From: Nostoc sp. B(2019)
GTDB taxonomy: Bacteria > Cyanobacteriota > Cyanobacteriia > Cyanobacteriales > Nostocaceae
Length of the DNA stretch: 64,000 nt
Direction of reading: 5' to 3'
Assembly (NCBI RefSeq): GCF_010091925.1
Contig: NZ_WVID01000004.1
Span: 186,001 to 250,000 of the forward strand
The notes under the pieces are model-generated. The model was not told the origin of the DNA. It saw only the letters and a list, made by a program, of their open reading frames with translations, and made no database searches. Of the stretch, positions 1 through 8,492 are shown one piece after another (positions within the stretch are counted from its first letter, which is position 1; every line of letters starts with the position of its first letter). A program made the position numbers and the translations under genes.

Positions 1-2
1 GT

Positions 3-596
3 TGTGGACATTTAGCACAACAACTTAATATTAGAGGATTTAAAGTTACTGGAATCGATGCTTCTGAAAGGATACTGGACTACGCTCGAAAAAACGCACC
101 TGAAAGCGAATTTATCTTGAGTGATATACGTAATTTTGAGTTATCACCTATCTTTGATGCTGTTTTGGCAAATGATGTTATGCATTTTATGCAAAACAAA
201 GAAGATTTGAAAATAGTATTCAAAAACGTATATACCGCACTTAAAGATGATGGTATGTTTGTGTTCAACATACCAATAACAGATTGGCTACACGAAGCTG
301 CTCAAAAAAACAATTTTAATATTGTCTATGTTAATGATGAATGCTCATTAATGGAATTATTCTACTACAAACCTGAAGAAAGGATGTGGGAGATCAAAGT
401 CACAGGATTTGAATTGATCGAAAAAAATTGGCAGCGTTCAGACACCATTTGGTTAAGAAAAGACCACTTTTTAGAAGAAGTTGAGTCAGCTTTAAAAGAA
501 GCGGGTTTCACAGAATTTAACTACTATAATACCAGGGACTTTGGAGAAAGCGAAGACATAGCTTGCTTTGTTTGCCAGAAAACCTCCCTTAAGTAA
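3..596 (+). CDS. Class I SAM-dependent methyltransferase, 5'-truncated by the window edge
   Basis: The reading frame is open from base 3, so the true start lies to the left; 197 codons are present. The visible N-terminus reads CGHLAQQL, then VTGIDAS, matching the end of SAM-binding motif I and the acidic residue ending strand beta2 of Rossmann-fold methyltransferases. Later FDAVLANDVMHF fits motif II (around residue 50 of the visible part), and LKDDGMFVFNIP fits the strand following motif II. It is transcribed toward the NRPS 209 bp downstream and is plausibly a tailoring N-, O- or C-methyltransferase of that cluster. The substrate cannot be told from sequence. An internal ATG at 117 would lose the SAM-binding loop, so it is not the real start. 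Confidence 0.85.
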   Translation, partial: CGHLAQQLNIRGFKVTGIDASERILDYARKNAPESEFILSDIRNFELSPIFDAVLANDVMHFMQNKEDLKIVFKNVYTALKDDGMFVFNIPITDWLHEAAQKNNFNIVYVNDECSLMELFYYKPEERMWEIKVTGFELIEKNWQRSDTIWLRKDHFLEEVESALKEAGFTEFNYYNTRDFGESEDIACFVCQKTSLK

Positions 597-648
597 TACA
601 GCAATCCTAAATTGTTTGTGCTCACTCAAGATTTCTCTTATCTCTGTG

Positions 649-689
649 TCTCTGCGTGAAATAAAATATTTTTTCACCTCACGCAGAGA
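649..689. repeat. Inverted repeat between methyltransferase and NRPS
   Basis: Perfect 11-bp arms TCTCTGCGTGA (649-659) and TCACGCAGAGA (679-689) flank an AT-rich 19-nt loop. The CTCTGTGTCTCTGCG motif recurs near 63230-63290, so it belongs to an interspersed repeat family. It may also form an mRNA hairpin at the end of the methyltransferase transcript, but there is no clear T-run. Confidence 0.6.
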
Positions 690-805
690 AAGAGTTTAAA
701 ATCATGACTTTTGTAAGAGCTTCTTGTCACTTACATTTGCAAGTAACTTCATAAACTAAATAAGACTGCGATCGCAATTAATAACCTTCTAATTAAATAT
801 TAGCA

Positions 806-3800
806 ATGGACAAACAGCACTCTAACTTATCACCCGCAAAAAAAGCCCTTTTAGAAAAATGGAAGGGAGGAAAATTCCAAGCTAATACTATTCCCAAACG
901 CCAAACATCTCAGAATATTCCTTTATCTTTCTCCCAACAAAGACTATGGTTTATAGACCAACTTTACCACGGGAGTTCTTTCTACAATATTCCTATTGCT
1001 TTTCATATAAAAGGACAACTAAATATTACAGCGCTTCAACAAAGCCTCAATGAAATCCTCAGGCGTCACGAAATTTGGCGCACAAACTTTAGACTTGTAA
1101 ATGGAGAGCCAATACAAGAAATTGCACCACAACTAACTTGGGATTTACCTATCATTAATCTTGAGCATTTGTCTGGTAAAGATTGGGAAGGAGAAGTAAA
1201 ACAACTTGTAGCAGAAGAAGCAACAAAATCCTTTAATTTAGCTAAAGGACTTTTAGTCAGAGCAACTTTACTACGCTTGAGTGCAGAAGAATACATTTTG
1301 CTTTTAACCATGCACCACATCATCACAGATGGATGGTCTTGTGGTGTGTTCCTGCGGGAGTTGTCAACGCTGTATGCGGCTTTCTCAACAAATCAGCTTT
1401 CTGGTTTACCCGAACTCCCGATTCAGTATGCAGATTTTACCATTTGGCAACGCGATCGCATCCAAGGTGAATTCCTCGCAACCAACTTAAATTATTGGAA
1501 GCAACAACTAAGCGGTGAGCTTTCTGTACTACAGTTACCCACAGACCGTCCGCGACCTACTGTCACAACTTTTGTTGGTGCTAAGCAATACTTTACATTA
1601 TCAACAGCCTTAACTGATGCACTCAGACAATTAAGCCAGCGAGAAGATGCCACTTTATTTATGAGTTTGCTGGCAGCATTTAACATTTTATTATACCGCT
1701 ACACAGACCAGGAAGATATCTTAATTGGTTCTCCAATTGCCAACCGCAACCGAGCCGAATTAGAAGGGATGCTGGGTCTATTTGTTAATACTTTAGTATT
1801 GCGTAATAACCTCAGTGGTAATCCCAGTTTCCGTAAAATTTTACATCGAGTTCGTGAGGTGACTCTCGATGCTTATGCACACCAAGATTTGCCTTTTGAG
1901 ATACTTGTAGAAAAGTTGCAACCCGAACGAGACTTAAGCCGTAATCCCCTTTATGAAGTCATGTTTGTCCTGCAAAATACTCCAAAATCTGTGCAGGAAG
2001 TATCTGGATTAACCTTGCGGACTTTAGAGTTTGATAGTGGTACAGCCCAACTTGATATTTTTCTGTCGATGTTTGAAGCTCAAGAGGGACTAACAGGGTG
2101 CTTAGAGTACAATACAGACATTTTTGATTCAATAACCATTACCCGATTTATTAACAATTTCCAGACTTTATTAGAAAATATAGTTGCTAATCCAGAGCAA
2201 TGCATCTGTGAATTATCACTACTAACTACATCTGAACAAGAGCAATTATTATTTAAATTTAATCAAACTCGTGTAGATTATCAAGATGTATCTCTGCATC
2301 AATTATTCGAGCAGCAAGTTGAACTAACGCCTGACTTATTAGCATTAATTAGCCAGTCAGAAAAAGTTACCTATCGTCAACTTAATCATCAAGTTAATCA
2401 ACTTGCACATTATTTACAAAAACAAGGCGTAACAACAGAAACACTTGTTGCTCTATGTCTTGAACGTTCTGTAGACATGGTGGTGGGAATTTTAGCTATC
2501 CTCAAAGCTGGCGGTGCATACATTCCCCTTGATCCAAGTTATCCAGTTGAGCGTCTGAATTTTATGCTCTCTGATTCTCAAGCATCGGTATTAATTAGCC
2601 ACCAAGTAATATTAGAAAAACTATCATTATCTTCAGCTAAAACCGTTTGCTTAGATATCCACAAAGACGAAATTGCTCAAGAAAGTCCAGAAAATCCCAT
2701 TAACATCTCTTCATCTGATAATCTTGCCTATATTATCTATACTTCTGGCTCAACTGGAACTCCTAAAGGCGTTCTTGGCACTCATCGCGGTACAGTGAAT
2801 GGCTTACACTGGCTATGGAAAACTTATCCTTTTACCCCAGGAGAAGTTTGTTGTCAGAAAACAGCTATTAGCTTTGTAGATTCTGTATGGGAAATTTTCG
2901 CTCCTTTACTTGCGGGAATTCCTACAGTAATTATCAGCAACGCAACTATACTAGACCCGCAGTTATTTATAGAAGCTTTAGCGCATCACAAAGTTACCCG
3001 TATTATCCTTGTACCCTCATTACTACGCTTACTTTTAGATAATTACCATCATCTGGTCAAGAAATTATTGCACCTAAAACTCTGGATAACTAGCGGAGAA
3101 GCGCTGTCTATTAAGTTAGCTAAAACTTTCCAAGAATTAATCCAATTTGCAAAACTAATCAACCTTTACGGCTCATCAGAAATTTCCGCTAACGCTACTT
3201 GCTATGACACTAGTTTATTACAAGACCAAGTAAACAGTGTTCCCATCGGTCGTCCTATCGATAATACTCAAGTCTATGTGTTGAATCGCAATTTACAACC
3301 AACACCTGTAGGAGTTGTTGGCGAACTTTATATTGGTGGTGACGGATTAGCGAGGGGATATTTACATCGTCTTGAATTGACTCAGGAAAGATTTATCGAT
3401 AACCCCTTTATTCCTCAAAAAAAGCTTTACAAAACAGGCGATTTAGTCCGTTATCTCAACGATGGTAATCTTGAATATTTAGGTCGTAATGACGAACAAG
3501 TAAAAATCAGAGGTTTTCGAGTAGAACTGGATGAAATTACTACAGTTATTACACAACATCCCGATGTGCAAGAATCTATTGTAATTGCCGTCAATGATGC
3601 TCAAGAAAATCAATCTTTGATTGCTTATGTCGTCACAGAAAAACAGGCTATAGCTGCACAACTGTTGCCCTGTTTGCAACAAAAATTGCCTAATTATATG
3701 CTACCATCTGCCTTTGTGGTCTTAGATAAACTTCCACTTACACTTAATGGCAAAGTAGATAAGCGTTCTCTTCCCACAGATGAAGTTATTCGACCAAATA

Positions 3801-4903
3801 CTACTAAATCTCTCATTGCTCCTCGCAATTTTACAGAATTATCATTAGTAAAACTTTGGGAAAATCTGCTGAATACTAGCCCTGTCGGGGTAACAGATAA
3901 CTTCTTTAACTTAGGTGGTCACTCATTTTTAGCTGTACGATTAATGGCTCAAATTCAAGATAAATTCGGGCATAATCTTACCCTATCTACTCTTTTTGAA
4001 AATCCTACAATTGAGAAACTCGCTCTCATTGTAAGTCAGCGATCGCACGAAATTTCTAATTCACCTATTGTAGCAATTAACTCTTCTGGTTCCAAGCCAC
4101 CTTTCTTTTGTATGCATGGTGCTGGTGGAGGTATTAATCATTACTTTAACTTATCCAGAAGACTTGGTGAAGATTATCCATTTTATGCCTTGGAGCATAC
4201 CCCTAACCAAGAAAAACCTGAAATTATCTCACTAGAACAAACAGCAAATAACTACCTCCAAGAAATTCGTAAAGTACAGCCAAATGGCCCTTATCTTTTA
4301 GGTGGACATTGTTACGGCGGTGTACTTGCTTTTGAAATGGCGCAGCAATTACAAAGACAGGGTGAAATAGTAGATTTGCTAGTTGTTATTGATGCCATAC
4401 TCTCAGAAACACGCATTGAATCTACAAAAGATGACGATGCAAAATTTTTACTCCGCATGGCTGAATCGATAAAAACCGATAATAATATAGATTTTTCAAT
4501 TCCCTTTGAAGAACTTCGATATTTGCCACTAAATGAGCAAATTGATTTGATTAATAAGAAAGCAAACTTTATCTTTAGCGATACAGAGATTAAAGATTTT
4601 ATCAGCTATTACAAACTTTTCAAAGCTGATGTTCAAGCCATGCGAGATTATGTTCCGCTACTTTATCCTCAACCCATAACTCTATTTCGAGCGAAGGAGG
4701 AAATTATTCATGACTTTGACAATCCAGAATGGAATACTGATGATCCCTTATTAGGTTGGGGTAAATATTCTAGTCAACCTATTCAAGTAATTGAAGTTCC
4801 TGGCGATCATTTCTCAATTTTCGTTGAGCCTCATATTCAGGAATTAGCTAAACATTTAAGAAATTGTATCGATCATGCTGTGTGCAATAGACTTCTTGCA
4901 TAA
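806..4903 (+). CDS. Single-module non-ribosomal peptide synthetase (C-A-PCP-TE)
   Basis: This 1365-residue protein is one complete elongation plus termination module. Condensation domain: residues about 38-460, with HHIITDG at 170-176. Adenylation domain: about 495-990, with P-loop YTSGSTGTPKG at 645-655 and catalytic Lys983 in NGKVDK. PCP: about 1005-1075, phosphopantetheine Ser1040 in LGGHS. Thioesterase: about 1095-1350. By alignment to GrsA, pocket positions 235-517 read V691, D692, W695, L735, I761, S763, L787, A795, N796, K983. Asp235 is replaced by Val and Asp moves to 236, as in beta-alanine-type pockets, so a beta-amino acid is the best guess. The TE nucleophile in GGHCYGG is Cys1169, with His1335 as general base. 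Starting with a C domain, the module must receive an acyl or peptidyl donor from elsewhere. An MbtH gene and tailoring enzymes follow on the same strand. Confidence 0.97.
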   Translation: MDKQHSNLSPAKKALLEKWKGGKFQANTIPKRQTSQNIPLSFSQQRLWFIDQLYHGSSFYNIPIAFHIKGQLNITALQQSLNEILRRHEIWRTNFRLVNGEPIQEIAPQLTWDLPIINLEHLSGKDWEGEVKQLVAEEATKSFNLAKGLLVRATLLRLSAEEYILLLTMHHIITDGWSCGVFLRELSTLYAAFSTNQLSGLPELPIQYADFTIWQRDRIQGEFLATNLNYWKQQLSGELSVLQLPTDRPRPTVTTFVGAKQYFTLSTALTDALRQLSQREDATLFMSLLAAFNILLYRYTDQEDILIGSPIANRNRAELEGMLGLFVNTLVLRNNLSGNPSFRKILHRVREVTLDAYAHQDLPFEILVEKLQPERDLSRNPLYEVMFVLQNTPKSVQEVSGLTLRTLEFDSGTAQLDIFLSMFEAQEGLTGCLEYNTDIFDSITITRFINNFQTLLENIVANPEQCICELSLLTTSEQEQLLFKFNQTRVDYQDVSLHQLFEQQVELTPDLLALISQSEKVTYRQLNHQVNQLAHYLQKQGVTTETLVALCLERSVDMVVGILAILKAGGAYIPLDPSYPVERLNFMLSDSQASVLISHQVILEKLSLSSAKTVCLDIHKDEIAQESPENPINISSSDNLAYIIYTSGSTGTPKGVLGTHRGTVNGLHWLWKTYPFTPGEVCCQKTAISFVDSVWEIFAPLLAGIPTVIISNATILDPQLFIEALAHHKVTRIILVPSLLRLLLDNYHHLVKKLLHLKLWITSGEALSIKLAKTFQELIQFAKLINLYGSSEISANATCYDTSLLQDQVNSVPIGRPIDNTQVYVLNRNLQPTPVGVVGELYIGGDGLARGYLHRLELTQERFIDNPFIPQKKLYKTGDLVRYLNDGNLEYLGRNDEQVKIRGFRVELDEITTVITQHPDVQESIVIAVNDAQENQSLIAYVVTEKQAIAAQLLPCLQQKLPNYMLPSAFVVLDKLPLTLNGKVDKRSLPTDEVIRPNTTKSLIAPRNFTELSLVKLWENLLNTSPVGVTDNFFNLGGHSFLAVRLMAQIQDKFGHNLTLSTLFENPTIEKLALIVSQRSHEISNSPIVAINSSGSKPPFFCMHGAGGGINHYFNLSRRLGEDYPFYALEHTPNQEKPEIISLEQTANNYLQEIRKVQPNGPYLLGGHCYGGVLAFEMAQQLQRQGEIVDLLVVIDAILSETRIESTKDDDAKFLLRMAESIKTDNNIDFSIPFEELRYLPLNEQIDLINKKANFIFSDTEIKDFISYYKLFKADVQAMRDYVPLLYPQPITLFRAKEEIIHDFDNPEWNTDDPLLGWGKYSSQPIQVIEVPGDHFSIFVEPHIQELAKHLRNCIDHAVCNRLLA

Positions 4904-4979
4904 GTCGGGAAAAGGGGAAGGGGGAAGGGGAAAAGGTTCTGTATTGTCCCCTTTCCCTTTAACCTTTTCCCTTTTCCCC
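4904..4979. repeat. Polypurine/polypyrimidine mirror tract (potential G-quadruplex and hairpin)
   Basis: Directly after the NRPS stop the plus strand has four closely spaced G-runs (GGG, GGGG, GGGGG, GGGG separated by 2-4 A), followed by a complementary C/T-rich arm. The two arms can pair into a long imperfect hairpin. The G-rich arm alone satisfies a loose G-quadruplex pattern. Similar G/A and C/T tracts occur elsewhere in the window (for example 35888-35930 and 39586-39645), so this is probably a repeat family rather than a unique signal. Confidence 0.6.
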
Positions 4980-4980
4980 C

Positions 4981-5009
4981 CCTCTTGCAAAAGTGCTTTT
5001 TGCAAGAGG
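4981..5009. repeat. Perfect 12-bp stem-loop upstream of the P450 gene
   Basis: Arms CCTCTTGCAAAA and TTTTGCAAGAGG surround a 5-nt loop. It lies 36 bp before the P450 start codon. It lacks a trailing T-run on the plus strand, so it is more likely a palindromic interspersed repeat or mRNA-stabilising hairpin than a strong terminator. Confidence 0.6.
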
Positions 5010-5044
5010 TCTAATGTCATAAATAATGGGAGTAAAAGAGACTG

Positions 5045-6424
5045 ATGAAACTACCCCCAGGGCCGAAAACACCCTTATGGCTGCTAGGTTTGCAATTTGA
5101 GGTTAATCCCTTTAGTTATCTGGATGCTATTTCCAAACATTATGGTGATATTGTGACTGTAATGTCTGGTTCTACACCAATTGTTTACATCAGCAATCCT
5201 TCAGGGATAAAAGAGATTTTCACAAATACCAAGGAAATTTCTGCTACAGGTGCATTGAATCAAGATTTCGCCTTTATAACTGGAAATCAAGGAGTTCTGC
5301 AACTTGATGGTTTAATTCATAAAAATCGGCGTAAGCTTCTAATGCAAGCTTTTCATGGAACGCGGATGCAAGCCTGTGGGCGAGGTATCTGCGAACTCAC
5401 AGAAAATATTATGAGTAAACAGTTGGTTGGAAAACCTTTTGTTGCATACTCGGTCATTGAAGATATTACCTTTCAAGTGGGTATAGAGCGGGTAATCGGT
5501 TTATATGAAGGAGAACGCTATGACAAAATCAAGCATTTATTTGCGTCTTTGCTTAAACTCGATAGACAATCTCTTATAGTTAAAATTCTTAGCAATATTT
5601 TTCCAGAAAAAGATTTAGGTAGATGGAGTCCACATGGATATCTTCTTCACCTACAACGAGAACTTTTTCAGTTGCTATCTACTGAAGTTGAAGAACGTCG
5701 TAAACAAGCAGATTTTTCACGCACTGATATACTTTGTGATTTGATATTTGCTCGTGATGAAACAGGTGAATTATTAAGCAATGAAGAGGTGCGCGACCTT
5801 TTATTATCACCTATATTTGCCGCTGCTGATGCTTCGGGGACTGCTATTAGTTGGTCTTTGTACTGGATTCACCGTTTAAAATCTGTTCGAGAAAAACTAC
5901 TAAAAGAACTTGATAGTCTTGGTCAAAATCCAGACCCCATGAGCATTATTGCACTCCCCTACCTCAGTGCTGTATGTAATGAAGTTTTGCGAATTTATCC
6001 AACTCAGTTGTTTACATTTCCCAGATTGGTAGAATCGACCGTTGAAATCATGGGATACGAACTACATCCGGGTACGATACTTATTGGTAATATTTATTCG
6101 ACGCATCAGCGTGATGATTTATATCCAAATCCAAAGGAATTTCAGCCAGAGCGCTTTTTAGAAAAACAATTTTCTCCCTACGAATTTCTACCATTTGGTG
6201 GCGGCTCTCGTGTTTGTATTGGCGGGACTTTTGCTCTATTTGAAATGAAACTTGTATTAGCAACGATTCTTTCAGGCTATCAATTAGAGTTAGTTAGTAA
6301 GCGTCCAGAACGTCCCAAATTCGCAGGTTTGATTTGTTCCCCTGCAAGTGGCGTGAAAATGGTCATGCGCGATCGCCGTCAAGATCAAGGACATTCGCAA
6401 CCATTAGCTGCTGGTTTAGTTTAG
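5045..6424 (+). CDS. Cytochrome P450 (CYP110-like)
   Basis: 459 residues, a soluble class I type P450 with an N-terminal proline-rich segment (PPGPKTP) and no membrane anchor. The heme-binding loop FGGGSRVCIGG gives the thiolate ligand Cys391. The K-helix ExxR is Glu313-Arg316. The I-helix reads AADASGT (260-266): Asp262 is the acidic residue, but the following conserved Thr is Ala263 (then Ser264). This could mean altered oxygen activation or non-hydroxylating chemistry. Overall sequence style fits the cyanobacterial CYP110 family, whose members oxidise fatty-acid or terpenoid-like substrates. Lying between the NRPS and the SDR/iron-sulfur genes, it is most likely a tailoring oxidase. Confidence 0.95.
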   Translation: MKLPPGPKTPLWLLGLQFEVNPFSYLDAISKHYGDIVTVMSGSTPIVYISNPSGIKEIFTNTKEISATGALNQDFAFITGNQGVLQLDGLIHKNRRKLLMQAFHGTRMQACGRGICELTENIMSKQLVGKPFVAYSVIEDITFQVGIERVIGLYEGERYDKIKHLFASLLKLDRQSLIVKILSNIFPEKDLGRWSPHGYLLHLQRELFQLLSTEVEERRKQADFSRTDILCDLIFARDETGELLSNEEVRDLLLSPIFAAADASGTAISWSLYWIHRLKSVREKLLKELDSLGQNPDPMSIIALPYLSAVCNEVLRIYPTQLFTFPRLVESTVEIMGYELHPGTILIGNIYSTHQRDDLYPNPKEFQPERFLEKQFSPYEFLPFGGGSRVCIGGTFALFEMKLVLATILSGYQLELVSKRPERPKFAGLICSPASGVKMVMRDRRQDQGHSQPLAAGLV

Positions 6425-6492
6425 CCAATGAATTTAATTTTTCATTCTGTTCCGTATATTTCTAAATTTACCCTTTTCGGGCATAAAAAGAC

Positions 6493-7380
6493 ATGAATAA
6501 CACTAATAAAGGCACAGTCGTCATCACAGGAACATCCACAGGTTTAGGTCGAGTAACCGCACTTTTACTAGCCAAACAAGGATATCGCGTTTTTGCTGGA
6601 GTTCGCACAGAGAAAGATGCACATTCACTAAAGCAGGCTGCATCTGGTAATTTAACACCCATTATTATGGACATCACAAATGCAGAAGAAATTAAATCTG
6701 CTACCGAATTTGTCTCATTATCAGTTGGCGATGAAGGATTATTTGCCTTAATTAATAACGCAGTTGTAGCAGTAGATGGGCCACTCGAATGTATTCCGAT
6801 AGATGATATCAGATGGAATTTTGAAGTAAATGTTATCGGGCAAATTGCAGTTACCCAAGCATTCTTGCCAATGATCCGACAAGCTAAAGGTCGAATCATT
6901 AATATCAGCGCGATTTGTGGCAGATTAGCCCTACCCTATAGAAGTCTTTTATCTGCTTCAAAATTTGCGATCGAGGCTATTACAGATTCTTTACGAATGG
7001 AATTATCTTCTAGTGGAATTGAGGTTATTTCCATCTTACCAGGAGGAATAGTAACACCAGAACAGGCTGACAAAGTAGAAGCTAGTTACCAGGAAACATT
7101 AGCTAATATGTCACCCGAAACTAAAGCTATATATGGCAAAAATTACAAAATATATATGCAAGGAGCAGTAGAGGACAATCGCAGCACAGGTTTACCACCT
7201 GAAAAAGTGGTAAATACAATTTTGGAAGCTCTGGAAGCTCAGAAACCTAAAAGACAATATTTTGTCACACAATCATCATGGGAACTTAGGCTATATGCCT
7301 TGTATAAAAGATTAGTACCGCATCAATATTTTTATGACAACTTGTATAAGGATATGCAAAAAGGAATGGGATTTGATTAG
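6493..7380 (+). CDS. SDR-fold protein with degenerate catalytic residues
   Basis: 295 residues with an intact classical SDR cofactor site (TGTSTGLG, residues 12-19) and Asn113. The NNAG motif is NNAV (88-91). The catalytic Ser position is Ala140 (NISAICG) and the catalytic Tyr of YxxxK is Leu153, although Lys157 is kept. The nucleotides at 6901-6965 read cleanly through this segment, so this is not a frameshift. Known SDR chemistry needs Ser and Tyr, so the protein is either a non-catalytic NAD(P)-binding partner or uses another residue (Tyr149 is nearby). It sits between the P450 and the Apd1-like gene in the same orientation. Confidence 0.92.
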   Translation: MNNTNKGTVVITGTSTGLGRVTALLLAKQGYRVFAGVRTEKDAHSLKQAASGNLTPIIMDITNAEEIKSATEFVSLSVGDEGLFALINNAVVAVDGPLECIPIDDIRWNFEVNVIGQIAVTQAFLPMIRQAKGRIINISAICGRLALPYRSLLSASKFAIEAITDSLRMELSSSGIEVISILPGGIVTPEQADKVEASYQETLANMSPETKAIYGKNYKIYMQGAVEDNRSTGLPPEKVVNTILEALEAQKPKRQYFVTQSSWELRLYALYKRLVPHQYFYDNLYKDMQKGMGFD

Positions 7381-7435
7381 TAATTTATCTCTATTTCATT
7401 CTTTTTGAAAAACAACTAGAGCAGAGATAGTAAAT

Positions 7436-8467
7436 ATGCAAACTAAACATACTCACCAATTTCTCACAAGTGACTGTCGTTTTTGTTCCTTGGTTTCTAA
7501 AGCCAATGGAGAAGATCCGATTGGGACAGTAGGTACTTATGAGCATTGGTTGATTATGGAAGTTTCACAACCTTGGCCGCAAGAAATATTTCAAGAAAAT
7601 CCAACTATTAAGTCATTGATGGGTTTATTTGAAGAGTTAATTTTTAAGCATGGGGTCAAGTTAAAACCGATGCTAATTGCTCCTGACCGCGAATATTCTC
7701 ATCCTGGCTTTACCCGCCTGTTCTATTACTACCGCCCTGCAAAGCTATTTTCTCAGTTTGAGAAACAGGAGTTTGTTGTTCCAGAAAGCAAAGCCGCTGC
7801 TTTGGTGAGGGCAATATTCAAACAGTTAATGCAGCAACCCAACGATTTATTGGAATTTCAGCAATATCAACAACAAACGAGTCACATTCGTGAACTCATG
7901 GTTTGCACCCATGCTCAAGTTGACCTTGCTTGTGGCAGATTTGGGACTCCCATCTATCGACAATTACGTAAAGCTTATGCCCCTGCTTCTAATGGAAAGT
8001 TAAGAGTCTGGCAAACAACTCACTTTGGTGGTCATCAGTTTGCTCCTACATTAGTTGATTTACCCCAAGGCTGCTTGTGGGGGCATTTACAGCCAGATGT
8101 ATTAGATTTATTGGTGCAGCGAAATGGTTCAGTTTTTGGTTTGCGTCAATACTACCGAGGATGGACTGGTTTAAGCGAATTTGAGCAAAGGGCTGAACGC
8201 GAAATTTGGATGCAGTCTGGTTGGAGTTGGCTAGATTACTTGAAAGCAGGGAAAGTGCTGGCGATGGAAGAGGTTGCCCAAGGACAGGATGCTGACTGGG
8301 CAGAAGTTCGTATTGATTTTGCAGTCCCAGATGGTAGTACATCAGGTGCTTATGAAGCCAGAGTAGAAGTCTGTGGTGAGGTAATGAGTGCATTTAACTC
8401 AGCAAAAGAGATGGAGTTAGAAGCAGTGAGGCAGTATCGCGTTAGCCGCTTGATTCAGGTTGAGTAA
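7436..8467 (+). CDS. Sucrase/ferredoxin-like (Apd1/Aim32-type) thioredoxin-fold [2Fe-2S] protein
   Basis: 343 residues of the Suc_Fer-like family. The family's cluster ligands are all present with the spacing of yeast Apd1: Cys157 and Cys166 (C-x8-C in MVCTHAQVDLACGRFG) and His196 and His200 (HFGGH). This predicts a bis-Cys/bis-His [2Fe-2S] cluster. A separate CRFC motif lies at residues 14-17. Name notwithstanding, there is no glycosidase signature. Because it follows the P450 and SDR on the same strand, a role as electron carrier for the P450 or in resistance to a redox-active product is reasonable, but this is inference. Confidence 0.88.
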   Translation: MQTKHTHQFLTSDCRFCSLVSKANGEDPIGTVGTYEHWLIMEVSQPWPQEIFQENPTIKSLMGLFEELIFKHGVKLKPMLIAPDREYSHPGFTRLFYYYRPAKLFSQFEKQEFVVPESKAAALVRAIFKQLMQQPNDLLEFQQYQQQTSHIRELMVCTHAQVDLACGRFGTPIYRQLRKAYAPASNGKLRVWQTTHFGGHQFAPTLVDLPQGCLWGHLQPDVLDLLVQRNGSVFGLRQYYRGWTGLSEFEQRAEREIWMQSGWSWLDYLKAGKVLAMEEVAQGQDADWAEVRIDFAVPDGSTSGAYEARVEVCGEVMSAFNSAKEMELEAVRQYRVSRLIQVE

Positions 8468-8492
8468 ACAGAAATGATCCGAAAACTAAAAA

